Below are positions 9,609 through 19,151 of a stretch of 64,000 nt of DNA, one piece after another. The DNA lies in NCBI GenBank assembly GCA_030745875.1, contig JASLNT010000049.1, positions 1-64,000 on the forward strand, in the 5' to 3' direction. Position 1 is the stretch's first letter. Each line of letters begins with the position of its first letter. Made by a program: the position numbers and the translations under genes. This stretch comes from Phycisphaerae bacterium (GTDB lineage Bacteria; Planctomycetota; Phycisphaerae; SM23-33). Under the pieces are notes generated by a model, which did not search any database, was not told the origin of the DNA, and was given only the letters and a program-made list of their open reading frames with translations.

Positions 9609-12600
9609 CTAACAATCCAACGACAACCGATCGCAGAGCGTTGAGTATGGGCAATAGACGCAATGGTCTGATTCAAGTCGTGGGAATTGGTTGGTGCGGC
9701 GGGCGGTTATGAGATCTTCGGTAAGCGCCGACAGGCGGGCCTGCGCGCCTTGTAGTGCGCCTCGATCGATGGTGAACGTGTGCTGTCGCGCGAGGCGCAG
9801 GAAATAGAGCGACGCATCGGCGACAGGTTGATTGAGATGCCTGCCGGCTGCGATTGAGTAGGCGAGCATCTGGAGTCTGTAGTTTTCCGCACGCTGGGCG
9901 ATCCGGTTGTCGTTGGAAACGCGGTCGGACTTGTAGTCAACCACATGCCAACTCCCCTGGTCATCGCAGTACAGCAGATCGATCTGCCCGCGAAGCGTAA
10001 GTTGCCCGGCGGTCAGTACGAAGTCCAGTTCGCGATGGATGTGCCTGGCCGAGGCCAACGATTTCCAGAGGTCATGTTTGGCGAACCGTGAGATCATGTC
10101 GTCGAGTTCGTCGGTCAGTGCGGATTGGTTCACTGCATCGTCGAGATCCATTTCCCATACCACTCGTGCGATGAGTTCCTGGTTTGCGTGTGGGTTGCTG
10201 AAATCCAGCATTTCCATGCATTTGTGGTAGAGTGTTCCGAGCGTAAGCGCGTCGAGCGAGATCCCCCCGCCAGGCTGCGGACTGATCGGGGCGGGGCGGG
10301 GGGGCGAGATTAGCGACGGTACAGCCAACTCATATCGCCAGCGGTACAGCATTGGGCAATGTGCAAATTCACTCAGCGCCGTGACAGCCGTTTCGACTGA
10401 ACCGACCGAAGCGGCCAGTGGGCCGATGAGCACAGGCGGGGGAACAGTGTTGGACTTCTCGACGAGCATCGCGGCGGCCAGATCTTCGGCCCGGGCGGCG
10501 CGAGAGATTGCTTTTCGCCCCGGGGGCTCCGGTCCGGTCTGGTTCCCGGGCGGGCTCGGAACTATCCGTGCGACCCGGGCTTTGAATTGTCCGTCTCCAT
10601 ATCCGATGGTTTCGGCGCCGGAGTCGATAGCGTCGGAGACATGCAGAATCTCGTCGATTTGCGCCAGTGGGCTGGTCGAACTGGAGATTCTTGAATTCCG
10701 GTCGCGCATGTTCGCGCCGATGAGGACCAGGTGATCGCGATGCCTGGTGATCGCGACGTACAATTTGCGAATGTCTTCGGCGCAGAGGTCGTCATTCTCG
10801 GCGAGTTTGGCAAGGCGGAATGACAGAGGTTCGGCGTCTTCGGGGCTGTCAGGTTCGTCCGGATCGGGCTTAACGTTGAGCGTCCATCCCCAATCCCGCC
10901 CTCGGTGCATAAGCCTTCCGACAAATCCGCGGCGTCCGGCGTTCAGGTCCGGCAGGACGAGCACTCCGAATTCCAGGCCCTTGGCTTTGTGAACGGTCAT
11001 TAGTCTGACGACATTGTCGTTCTCTCCGGCGACAACGGCCTGCTCGTATCGCGATTCGCTCAGAATCAGTTGGTCGGTGCTGGTGATGAAGTCTCGCAGC
11101 GACATACCGTCCCGGTCGGCCGCCGCGGCGCGGTCTGTGAGCTGGCGGATGTTGCCCACGAGGCGCTTGGCTCCGAATTGCGAGGCCAGCACCGCCAGGT
11201 AACCGGTTTCCTCCAGCAGTTCCGCCATGAGTTCGTCAATGGCGATAGCGTTCTTTCGTTTGGATAGTCGTTGCACCAGGGCGACGGCGAATCGTAAAGC
11301 GTTGAGTTGGTCGCCGGTGAGCTTTCCGACTAGATTGTCGATCGCCGATGTCGCAAGTTTGAGCAGGTATGGTCCGCCGGCGAGCGTTTCGGTGATATGC
11401 ATCAGGGCGTTGTCGTCCAGGCTGACCAAACTGCTGCGCAACACGCCGAACAGGGCGATGTCATCCAGCGGATTGTCGATGATGCGAAGTGCGTTGAGGA
11501 TATCGAAAACTTCCTGCTGCTTGAAGAAGCCCGTACCGGCTACAACGTAGTAAGGCACATTGTGTTTCTGGAGTTGGCGTTCGTATTCCAGCGAATGCGT
11601 CATGCGGGACAGCAGTATCGCAATGTCCCTCGGCTGGACCGCTCGCCACGCTTCGAGGTGTGAATCCCAGACAAGCTTCTCCCCGCCGGTGATCATTTCA
11701 GAGATCCGTTGCGCCGTCAGCGCCGCCTGGGCCTCCGACGCCTCTTCGGAGCGTGTGATGGGCTCGTCGCCATCGGCCAGGAGTATTTCCACCGATTCAT
11801 GGGGCGGAATCTCGCTTCGATGGGCGTTCATTGTTTCGTAGCTGTCTCCCATGAGCGGGGCGAACAGCGAATTGACGAATTCGAGGCCTGCTCCGTGCGT
11901 TCGGAAGGACATATCCAGCGATTCGCTTCGCCCCTGCCCCAGCCGGTTGCACGTGCTCTCGAATTCCTCCACGTCAGCGCCGCGGAATCTGTAAATGCTT
12001 TGTTTCGCGTCGCCTACAACGAACGTCTTGGGCGCATCGCCGCCATCTCCAGAGACCAGATCCGCGAGCATCTGGAGTTGGAATGCGTCGGTGTCCTGAC
12101 ATTCATCTATGAGAAGCTGATCGATTCCGCTGGCGATCTGGTTTCGCAGGTCCGGATTGGTCCGTATCAGGCCGCTCGCGTGGACGATCAGGTCATTGAA
12201 GTCCAGCAGCCCGCGCCCCCGCTTGGCGGCCGCGTATCGTTGTCCCGCGTCGCCAGCCAGCGACGTCAGAGCGACCAGCGATTTGGCGGATACTTCGTCC
12301 ATCTCGTTGAGCGTCTCAGCGTACGGAGCGTAAGGCTCCAGAAGCTCCTTGAGCTTCTTAATCCGATGCCGCAAATCCATCGCCGCCTCGCGGGACCCCC
12401 AACCCGCCTTGCCGCCTACATTCCCCACCGTGAATTTGCATGCGAAGGCGAACTTCTCAGGCGTTCTGGCTGTAGGATCCGTGATGATCGCATTGATCAC
12501 GGGCATGAGGTGTTGGCGTTTGGCGAGCAGTTTATCTTTGGGGTCGTCACATGGTTGGCCGCTGATGTTGCGTGCGAGATCGGCCAGGCGTTGATCGTTG

Positions 12601-13253
12601 TCCAGGCGTCCCCAGGCGGCTTGTCGCTGACGGTCGAGCAGCTCACGCCACGCCGTCAGCACGTCCATTGGATTGCGATAGGCTTCAGTATCGAGCAGAT
12701 GGCGTTCCGAGACAAGTTTTGTCAGAAGTTCGACCACGCCTGGATAGGACAAATACTCCAGCAGTCCCGAGAGTTGCGGATCTCCGGCTTCAGCGGCTGC
12801 GAGCATGGCTGAATCGCACGCCTCCTCGAGCAACTTCGTTACCAGCAGATCGTCTGCGCATACTGCGAAGCTCGGATCTACGCCCGCTTCTACGGCGTGC
12901 GCCCGCAGCAGCGATGCGCAGAAACTGTGAATGGTCGAAATGCGTGCTTCGGGCAGTTCGTCGATCCAGCGGCGGAATTGGGCGCGCTGCGGTCCGGAAG
13001 TCTGTTGCGCCTGTTCGCTCAGCATCATGCCCACGCGCTGAGACATTTCGATGGCCGCCTTGTCGGTGAACGTAAGCGCCACCAGGCTCCGAAGCGATCG
13101 TGAGTCGTCCTGCGGGCCGGTCAGGAGTTGCGTGTATCGGCGCGCCAGGACGAACGTCTTTCCGCAACCCGCCCCGCTGCGGAGCGCCATGCTCTGATCG
13201 GCGCAATCTATCGCGGCCTTTCGTTGAGGGTCAGTGAGTTGCAGTTCGCTCAT
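9609..13253 (-). CDS. addA: ATP-dependent helicase/nuclease AddA
   Basis: The UvrD-type motor and nuclease subunit of an AddAB double-strand-break resection complex, 1214 residues. The ATG at 13253 was chosen because it overlaps the addB stop as ATGA and gives MSELQLTDPQRKAA. Motifs in order: Walker A SGAGCGKT (Lys32), STIHSFCASLL, LLIDECQDTDAFQ, VGDAKQSIYRFRGAD, TVHKAKGLEF and YVAITRHRDHL. A RecB-type nuclease lies at the C-terminus with GQIDLLYCDDQG, VVDYKSD and QMLAYS. It also has a cysteine (~966, EFAHCPMLYRW) plus a terminal C-X2-C-X5-C (1198, 1201, 1207), the layout of an Fe-S staple. Gene order addB-addA matches other addBA operons. Confidence 0.92.
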   Translation of the reverse strand: MSELQLTDPQRKAAIDCADQSMALRSGAGCGKTFVLARRYTQLLTGPQDDSRSLRSLVALTFTDKAAIEMSQRVGMMLSEQAQQTSGPQRAQFRRWIDELPEARISTIHSFCASLLRAHAVEAGVDPSFAVCADDLLVTKLLEEACDSAMLAAAEAGDPQLSGLLEYLSYPGVVELLTKLVSERHLLDTEAYRNPMDVLTAWRELLDRQRQAAWGRLDNDQRLADLARNISGQPCDDPKDKLLAKRQHLMPVINAIITDPTARTPEKFAFACKFTVGNVGGKAGWGSREAAMDLRHRIKKLKELLEPYAPYAETLNEMDEVSAKSLVALTSLAGDAGQRYAAAKRGRGLLDFNDLIVHASGLIRTNPDLRNQIASGIDQLLIDECQDTDAFQLQMLADLVSGDGGDAPKTFVVGDAKQSIYRFRGADVEEFESTCNRLGQGRSESLDMSFRTHGAGLEFVNSLFAPLMGDSYETMNAHRSEIPPHESVEILLADGDEPITRSEEASEAQAALTAQRISEMITGGEKLVWDSHLEAWRAVQPRDIAILLSRMTHSLEYERQLQKHNVPYYVVAGTGFFKQQEVFDILNALRIIDNPLDDIALFGVLRSSLVSLDDNALMHITETLAGGPYLLKLATSAIDNLVGKLTGDQLNALRFAVALVQRLSKRKNAIAIDELMAELLEETGYLAVLASQFGAKRLVGNIRQLTDRAAAADRDGMSLRDFITSTDQLILSESRYEQAVVAGENDNVVRLMTVHKAKGLEFGVLVLPDLNAGRRGFVGRLMHRGRDWGWTLNVKPDPDEPDSPEDAEPLSFRLAKLAENDDLCAEDIRKLYVAITRHRDHLVLIGANMRDRNSRISSSTSPLAQIDEILHVSDAIDSGAETIGYGDGQFKARVARIVPSPPGNQTGPEPPGRKAISRAARAEDLAAAMLVEKSNTVPPPVLIGPLAASVGSVETAVTALSEFAHCPMLYRWRYELAVPSLISPPRPAPISPQPGGGISLDALTLGTLYHKCMEMLDFSNPHANQELIARVVWEMDLDDAVNQSALTDELDDMISRFAKHDLWKSLASARHIHRELDFVLTAGQLTLRGQIDLLYCDDQGSWHVVDYKSDRVSNDNRIAQRAENYRLQMLAYSIAAGRHLNQPVADASLYFLRLARQHTFTIDRGALQGAQARLSALTEDLITARRTNQFPRLESDHCVYCPYSTLCDRLSLDC

Positions 13254-16200
13254 GATTGGCCCTCGGAGAGTTTGACTTCCGCGCGGGTTGGAGAGAACTG
13301 GCAGATCTGGCGGAACGGACAGTACGACGGACAATTGTGGGTCGGATACAGGTCGAATTGTCCTTTACTCATTGCGGTGACGAAGTTCGCCACGCTCTGC
13401 ATCGCCGACCGGTTGATCTCATCATAACCTCCGAGTCTGGCGACGCCGCTGTCGGCTGTGTCGGGTGAGAAATCCAGCCTCTTCTTGCCGCTTCCGATCC
13501 CGATGCGATGGAATGCGCCGCCTGAGGATTCGTTTGAGAGTATCTCTGCGGCGGCGGCTGAGTAGAGCGGGAGTTGCAGATTCCGCCCGGCGGCGATGTC
13601 GCCGGGTGATGGAAGGGCTCCGGTCTTATAATCGATAACTCTCAGGCTTTCGGAATCCATGCGATCGATGCGGTCGATCTTCCCACGAAGCCGGATATCG
13701 CCAGCCGGCGTATGCAACACAACAGGCTCGTGGCGACTCATGTTATCGGTCGGCTCGCCGGGCCTGCTCTGCAGTCCGAAGCCTAATTCAAAGTGGCCGC
13801 ACCGCCCGCGTGGTTCGGCGTTTTTTAGCGACAGGAGATAGCTCCTCATCTGTGCGTGCAGGCGATCTCTCTGTATCCGCCACAGCGCAGGATACGGCGC
13901 CGCCTCTTCGAGCGGTTCGGAAAGGTCGCTCACCGCGCCCTGCAGAGTTTCCGTCATTTCAGCATCTGCGATCTGGTCGGGCCTGACCGGTCCGCCAGCC
14001 GCCTCGAACAGGCGTTTCATCGTGGCGAATAGCACATTGTGTACGAACTGTCCGCGTGAAGTCGGCTGGAGCATCCGCTGCGGGACCGCCAGCGGTTCGA
14101 GGCCAAGCACATATCTTGCGAAATACCGCCACGGACACTGACCGAACGTGTTGAGCGAACTGGCGGAGAATACGACCTGGTCGGGATATCTGCGTTTGAG
14201 TTCGGCTGTGAGTTTCGTGTCGTCCAGGCGCCCGTCGAACGCATCCGCCCGTCCGCTCCGCCAGCGTTTGTGCGACGCCCAGAGCCCGGCGGCGACTCGG
14301 GTGAGCTTCTGCGGGTCGTGTCGCGCTATCCACGCCATTGCGGAATCGTCACACCCGCGCGTCGGATCGAACCATCCAGCCGCAGCGCCGATAAGCGCGT
14401 CGCGGGCGCACGCGATCTCGCCCCGGTCGGGCAGGAACGAACCCAGAGGAATATCGCGATACCGCCCTTTGCTCTGCAAGACGTCGATACCGCCCGCCGG
14501 TTCGAGCAGCGATGTCAGAAAGCCCCCCCGGGCCGAAGGGCGTCCCGATGCGTCGGAAGTCACGTATGTCAGCGTCATCGATTCTGTCGCCCGGCTGGCT
14601 GCCAGATAGAACAGCAGCATTTCGCGCGACGCGAGATCTCTGTGGGTGTCGAGGGCGATTCCGTGTTTGGACCATCTGATCCGCTGGGCTTGTCCCAACA
14701 GGGAATTGTCGGTGATCTTCGCCGGGAAATGTCCCTGGCCTAGCCCGATCAGGAACACGTGCTTGTATCGCAACGCTCGGGCGTCGATCACGTCCAGAAC
14801 GTCCACCAGCGTTTCGACGCGGCGAGCCGGACAGGTCGCCTGCGACAAGGCGGCCCGCAGATCAACGCCTGTGGGTGTTTCCTGCAGTGTGCCGACAACC
14901 TGGTCGAGCGCGGCGAGAGCTCTCATGTCTCTGGCGATCAAAACCGGATCATCCAGTTCCATCACCGTCTGGGCGACTCCCAGCGTTCGTCCCAGCACCA
15001 GCGGATTACCGTTGGCTGACTGTATGGCATCGAACAGCGCTTCAAGCAGTTTGGCGGCTGAGGCGATATGCTGAGGTGTCACTTCAATCGGACCGAGTTG
15101 CAGCAGTCCTGCGGTTTTTGGGTCTTCGTTGTCCGGAGCGTTTCTAGCCGCCATCCAGGCCAGGCGGTCGGCGGCTTGGGCGTAGGACGACCTGCCCTCC
15201 AGCACATTGCCTTGTCGTATGATCAGTTCCGCCGCCGACGCGTCAGTAGTCGTGAATTCACCGAGGGCTTCGGGGCGGAAATAACTGTTGGATATGATTC
15301 GCAGGACGGCGGAGTGGGATAGTTGCGGGGCGGCTTCTGCGGTGTCCAGCAGGAATCGGACGATCGGCGCGTCGGAAAGGCGACCGGGCGATTCCGCTAT
15401 CGGTATGTTGTGGAGGGCGAACACTCTCTGTATTGCTCGCCGGTAAGGCTCCAGCGACCGGGCCAGCACCGCGATGCTTCGACCTGAGGCTCCGTCAAGA
15501 AGCAAACGTTTGATTCCTCGCGCTGCGGCGGCGACTTCGGTTTCAATATTCGGTGCGGAGACTACGCTCAGACCGTCGGGCGGATCGGCGGGTTCCGCGT
15601 CGAGGTCAAACAGGTTGTCTGTCAATCGCTCCAGAGACGTACGGGTCGCCGTGTCGGGCGCAGTGTGTACGATCGAAACGCGGTCGCCGAACGTCGCTTG
15701 AATTGCGTTCAGTGTGCGTCGGGTCCAGAACCACATCCTGTCGCGTCCGTCGTCGTCGAGGGTAAGCGTGATCAGGATGCGGAGGTTCTTGCGGCTTATC
15801 GAATCGAGCATTTCCAACTGCGTTGGCGTGAAGTCGGTGAACCCGTCCACCGCCAATGCAGTCACGCCGTTCAGACCCGGAAGGTCGCCGCTCTCGCAGT
15901 CCGCCGCCGCCGACAGACGATCTCGGGCCAGCCATATCTGCCCCTCAACGTCAAACAGCCCGTCGGCTTGCAGGCGATTCTGGTAGCACCGGTAAACTTC
16001 AAGAAGGTCGCGTTCCTTGGCGGGCCCGGACCGCACCGCAGGCGCCAGAGTCTCCGGTTCAACAGCAGCGCGCTTCAGTTCCCCAATCGCCCGGTCCAGA
16101 GCGATAACGAGCCCCGGGGTGTCAGCCACCTTGTCGAGAGCGTTGAGCTTGCCTCTCCGTGACAGATCACCCACAATCTGCGACAGGAGCAGATGTCTTT

Positions 16201-16510
16201 GAAACGGTGAGATTCGCCTGCCTGGAGCATTGCTTCCGGCGAGAACACCGGCTGCAAGGCGTGGGAATGTGTTTACTCTTGCTCCGACGAGCGTGGAGGT
16301 TTCGCTGTCGTCAAGCAGACGTCGACGGAGGTGGTCGGCGGCGGAGATGTTTGGCGCCAGCAGCATGCACGCCGAGACGCCGTCCTCGCCGATGAGATTG
16401 CGATAGAGATCGAGGGCGGCGGTTGTCTTTCCGCACCCCGCCGGACCGGTCAGCACGACCACGGGCCCGGGAGCATTTTCGATCTGTTCCTGAAGCTCGC
16501 TGTTTGTCAT
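13250..16510 (-). CDS. addB: ATP-dependent nuclease subunit AddB
   Basis: A 1086-residue partner of AddA. The N-terminus has a Walker A (LTGPAGCGKTTAALDLY), followed by the long helicase-like but divergent scaffold typical of AddB. The C-terminal nuclease shows RGKIDRIDRMDS, RVIDYKTG and LQLPLYSAAAAEI. Fe-S staple cysteines are FGQCPWRYFARY plus NCPSYCPFRQIC, here C-X3-C-X5-C rather than the usual C-X2-C-X5-C. The complex loads RecA at double-strand breaks after chi recognition in characterised relatives. The start has no obvious Shine-Dalgarno site and lies 23 bases after the previous stop, so it may depend on readthrough from the transglutaminase-like gene. Confidence 0.9.
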   Translation of the reverse strand: MTNSELQEQIENAPGPVVVLTGPAGCGKTTAALDLYRNLIGEDGVSACMLLAPNISAADHLRRRLLDDSETSTLVGARVNTFPRLAAGVLAGSNAPGRRISPFQRHLLLSQIVGDLSRRGKLNALDKVADTPGLVIALDRAIGELKRAAVEPETLAPAVRSGPAKERDLLEVYRCYQNRLQADGLFDVEGQIWLARDRLSAAADCESGDLPGLNGVTALAVDGFTDFTPTQLEMLDSISRKNLRILITLTLDDDGRDRMWFWTRRTLNAIQATFGDRVSIVHTAPDTATRTSLERLTDNLFDLDAEPADPPDGLSVVSAPNIETEVAAAARGIKRLLLDGASGRSIAVLARSLEPYRRAIQRVFALHNIPIAESPGRLSDAPIVRFLLDTAEAAPQLSHSAVLRIISNSYFRPEALGEFTTTDASAAELIIRQGNVLEGRSSYAQAADRLAWMAARNAPDNEDPKTAGLLQLGPIEVTPQHIASAAKLLEALFDAIQSANGNPLVLGRTLGVAQTVMELDDPVLIARDMRALAALDQVVGTLQETPTGVDLRAALSQATCPARRVETLVDVLDVIDARALRYKHVFLIGLGQGHFPAKITDNSLLGQAQRIRWSKHGIALDTHRDLASREMLLFYLAASRATESMTLTYVTSDASGRPSARGGFLTSLLEPAGGIDVLQSKGRYRDIPLGSFLPDRGEIACARDALIGAAAGWFDPTRGCDDSAMAWIARHDPQKLTRVAAGLWASHKRWRSGRADAFDGRLDDTKLTAELKRRYPDQVVFSASSLNTFGQCPWRYFARYVLGLEPLAVPQRMLQPTSRGQFVHNVLFATMKRLFEAAGGPVRPDQIADAEMTETLQGAVSDLSEPLEEAAPYPALWRIQRDRLHAQMRSYLLSLKNAEPRGRCGHFELGFGLQSRPGEPTDNMSRHEPVVLHTPAGDIRLRGKIDRIDRMDSESLRVIDYKTGALPSPGDIAAGRNLQLPLYSAAAAEILSNESSGGAFHRIGIGSGKKRLDFSPDTADSGVARLGGYDEINRSAMQSVANFVTAMSKGQFDLYPTHNCPSYCPFRQICQFSPTRAEVKLSEGQS

Positions 16511-16533
16511 TGAGCGGCCGTTGTTACGGGGTC

Positions 16534-18036
16534 CTATTTATTGGTTTTGGGCTTCTCGATCGTGATGATTTTGAAATTACCAATCGTGTTCACCACCTTG
16601 AACATCGCGTCGCTGATCCCGTCTCCGAAAGCCAGGGCGATGTGTCCGGTGTCGAATCCTCTAAGGGCCGAGTCCAATCCGACCCATTTTCCACCTATGA
16701 AAGCGCGATTCCATGCGTGCGGCCCGAACACGTTGCGGTGTTCAGCGAACCCGTCGACGTAAGCCAGACCGATTACGACCTGGGCCGGTATTCCCACGGC
16801 GCGGCAGAGCGAGGCGGTGAGAACGGCGTGTTCGGTGCAGTCGCCTTCGCGACTTTGGGCTACTTCCACCGCCGTCGCATAACCGACCGAGAGATTCTTG
16901 GTCTTTATGTATTTTCGCACAAATTGTTCGATCCTGGCTGCTGCGGTTGCGGCGTCTTTGGCGTCGCCGACCGCTTTTTTCGCCAGGGCCTTGATTGTCT
17001 TGTGATCTGACTGGACATAGCTTGATGCCTTGAGAGCTTCCAGGGCGATCGTGTCCTTTCCCTTGTACGGCAGTGGTGCGTTTTTCGGCGCCGGCGTCGG
17101 TGCGACAGTCAGAGTTGTTGTCTTGTCATCGGCGGTCTTGACAGTCTGGTTTCCGCCATCGAGGAATTTCGGAGCTGATTCGGCTGAGGTGGGCTTGATT
17201 GTGTAAACAAGCGGTCCGCTGAGGGCGTCTTTCTTCAGGTTGACGGGGCTGGCGAGAATCACCTTCGATATCAGGTCGATCGTTTCGTTCGACGCCATGG
17301 CGACGGCTTTGCTGCAGTCGATCAGTTCGATCTTCATACCCATTGCCGGAGTGATCGATTTAAGGGGGATGAAATAGTCGTCGACGTAGCTGGTGGTGTT
17401 CATCTTGCCCATTGAAGCCTGCATTACTGATTTAATTTCGGTGAGCATCACCACTCGCCCCAGCAGGTCGACCCTGGTCTTCTTGCCCACCGTGCTTACC
17501 GCTGTCATGGGCGACAGACTTGTCGGGTCGAAAACGGTTGTCTTGATTACCGTGCCCGGTTTCAGTCCGGCTTTGCGTTCGGCGATCATTCGCCCGTGGC
17601 TCATCAGTGCGCCCTTGGGCCAGGGTATGCTCTTCTTTTGCTCCATGCCGGCGACTTTCATGACCACATTGAGCTTTCCGTCCTTGGCGAGATCACCGCG
17701 AGTTACGATCTGTCCAAGCGGTCCCTGACTGATAGTCAGTGTGAACCCCAGCGGCTTGCCGTCGGACGTTTCTATTTCCAGAGTATCGATCAGGATCGTG
17801 ATCGCCATTCCTCCGCGGGACAGCGTCATGGTCATCTTCACGTTTGTCAGCGCCTTGCCCTTGTCGATCTTGAAGGTGGCGATGGAGTGGCCGACTTTCT
17901 TTCCGTCCATCATCACAGCCATGTACTGCGTGCGCGGGGGATGCTTGAGCGTCTTCTCGGCTCCAGAGGCAATCGCGGTTACTGAAAGCGTTACACTGAG
18001 GAATATCGCCAGTATTTTTCCGGCAAGATGTTTCAT
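16534..18036 (-). CDS. Secreted transglutaminase-like cysteine protease-fold protein
   Basis: A 500-residue protein. The ATG at 18036 was chosen because it starts a clear signal peptide (MKHLAGKILAIFLSVTLSV) after AAAGG; an upstream in-frame start at 18177 would add 47 unlikely residues overlapping the neighbour. The first ~300 residues are a beta-rich region without a recognised family. The C-terminal ~130 residues are a transglutaminase core with catalytic Cys in EGDCTEHAVL, His in GPHAWNRAF and Asp in VGLDSALRG. Bacterial relatives act as proteases or amidases at the cell envelope. Substrate unknown. It lies between the dihydrouridine synthase and addB, same strand. Confidence 0.85.
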   Translation of the reverse strand: MKHLAGKILAIFLSVTLSVTAIASGAEKTLKHPPRTQYMAVMMDGKKVGHSIATFKIDKGKALTNVKMTMTLSRGGMAITILIDTLEIETSDGKPLGFTLTISQGPLGQIVTRGDLAKDGKLNVVMKVAGMEQKKSIPWPKGALMSHGRMIAERKAGLKPGTVIKTTVFDPTSLSPMTAVSTVGKKTRVDLLGRVVMLTEIKSVMQASMGKMNTTSYVDDYFIPLKSITPAMGMKIELIDCSKAVAMASNETIDLISKVILASPVNLKKDALSGPLVYTIKPTSAESAPKFLDGGNQTVKTADDKTTTLTVAPTPAPKNAPLPYKGKDTIALEALKASSYVQSDHKTIKALAKKAVGDAKDAATAAARIEQFVRKYIKTKNLSVGYATAVEVAQSREGDCTEHAVLTASLCRAVGIPAQVVIGLAYVDGFAEHRNVFGPHAWNRAFIGGKWVGLDSALRGFDTGHIALAFGDGISDAMFKVVNTIGNFKIITIEKPKTNK

Positions 18037-18118
18037 ATGCGCAGCCCTTTCTGTTGAATTTAGAATGTGCCTTACCTGTTTGTACGTTCTGGCGCCCGCC
18101 GCTTCAAGCGCATTGTGC

Positions 18119-19108
18119 TCAACTATAAAAGTTATCGAGCACCGCCAGCCAGTCCGACGCGTCCTTGCCGGCCACAAACGCCATCCGAAGCTTCTTGGGC
18201 GTCGGATGCATGCTCGCGTATTTAATGCCGAATTTTCGCATGTTCTTCACGCCCCGACGCTCTCCGTAGAATTCGACGGTGCGTCTGAAGTGGTCGAGGA
18301 TGACCTCCTTTTGTTCAGCGAGGGTCGGGATGTACATATCCCGTCCCGCGCGCAGGTCGCACCACTGTCGGAAGAACCACGGGTTGCCCAGACCTCCCCT
18401 CGCCACCGAGACAGCATCCACGCCGGTCTGGTCGAACATGTCCATAGCGGCGGGGGCGTTCATTACGTCGCCCGAGCCCACGATCGTCTTCTCGGCGAAA
18501 CGTTGTTTGACCGAGGCGAGGAAGTCCCAGTCCGATGGCCCGGAGTACCTGGCTTCAACGCTGCGCCCGTGAACGCATATCGCCGCCGCTCCGGCGTCGA
18601 ATGCGCCTTCGGCGATTCGCCAGAACGCATCGTGAGTGTCGTCGGATTCGTAGAACGCCCGTCTTAGTTTCAGCGTTACCGGCCTGTTGGGCGCCGCTGT
18701 GATGACCGCTCGCGTGATGTCGATCGCCAGTTGCGGGTCGCTCATGATGTGCCCTCCTCGCCGGCGCCGCAGAGCTTTTCTCACCGGGCAGGCGAAGTTA
18801 AGGTCTATCACGTCGAACCCGCGGCGGTCCATGAGCTCGGCTGCTGCGGCCATCGTTGCCGGTTCGTTTCCGACGATCTGCCCGGCGATCGGATGATCCT
18901 CGTCGTCGGTGCGGGAGATATACTGCGGTTTGCGCGGTTTGACCAACAGGCACCTGTCGAGCATCATTTCCGTTGCGCAGAACGGGGCTCCGAGTTTGCG
19001 GCAGACCTGGCGGAAGGGCAGATCGGAGTAACCGGCCAGCGGGGCAAGCAACACCGGGAAATCGATTTCGACCTCGCCGATTCGAAAAGTTTTTAGTACG
19101 TCGGACAT
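18119..19108 (-). CDS. tRNA-dihydrouridine synthase
   Basis: A 329-residue FMN-dependent Dus-family enzyme that reduces uridine to dihydrouridine in tRNA, cytoplasmic. Signatures are VLLAPLAGYSDLPFRQVCRK at the N-terminus, the active-site cysteine in DLNFACPVRK, VTLKLRRAF, HGRSVEARYSGPSDW and the FMN phosphate site VGSGDV / VARGGLGNPWF. The ATG at 19108 gives the normal N-terminus; the longer frame to 19288 crosses the divergent gene and is unlikely. There is no Shine-Dalgarno site, and a TATACT box ends 6 bases before the ATG, so translation may be leaderless. The exact Dus subclass is not decided. Confidence 0.92.
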   Translation of the reverse strand: MSDVLKTFRIGEVEIDFPVLLAPLAGYSDLPFRQVCRKLGAPFCATEMMLDRCLLVKPRKPQYISRTDDEDHPIAGQIVGNEPATMAAAAELMDRRGFDVIDLNFACPVRKALRRRRGGHIMSDPQLAIDITRAVITAAPNRPVTLKLRRAFYESDDTHDAFWRIAEGAFDAGAAAICVHGRSVEARYSGPSDWDFLASVKQRFAEKTIVGSGDVMNAPAAMDMFDQTGVDAVSVARGGLGNPWFFRQWCDLRAGRDMYIPTLAEQKEVILDHFRRTVEFYGERRGVKNMRKFGIKYASMHPTPKKLRMAFVAGKDASDWLAVLDNFYS

Positions 19109-19114
19109 GACCAC

Positions 19115-19120
19115 AGTATA
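19115..19120 (-). promoter_or_regulatory. Candidate -10 box, leaderless dihydrouridine synthase transcript
   Basis: On the minus strand TATACT (5 of 6 to the consensus) is followed by six bases and the ATG at 19108. That spacing would start transcription at or very near the start codon. No convincing -35 hexamer is seen at the expected distance. Confidence 0.4.
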
Positions 19121-19151
19121 ATCGAGCCGACGGCGGATTAGGAGTCGACAG

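Noticed and set aside
11709..12812. 367-codon forward ORF opposite addA
   Set aside because: Antisense to conserved helicase motifs, and it has no protein family features of its own.
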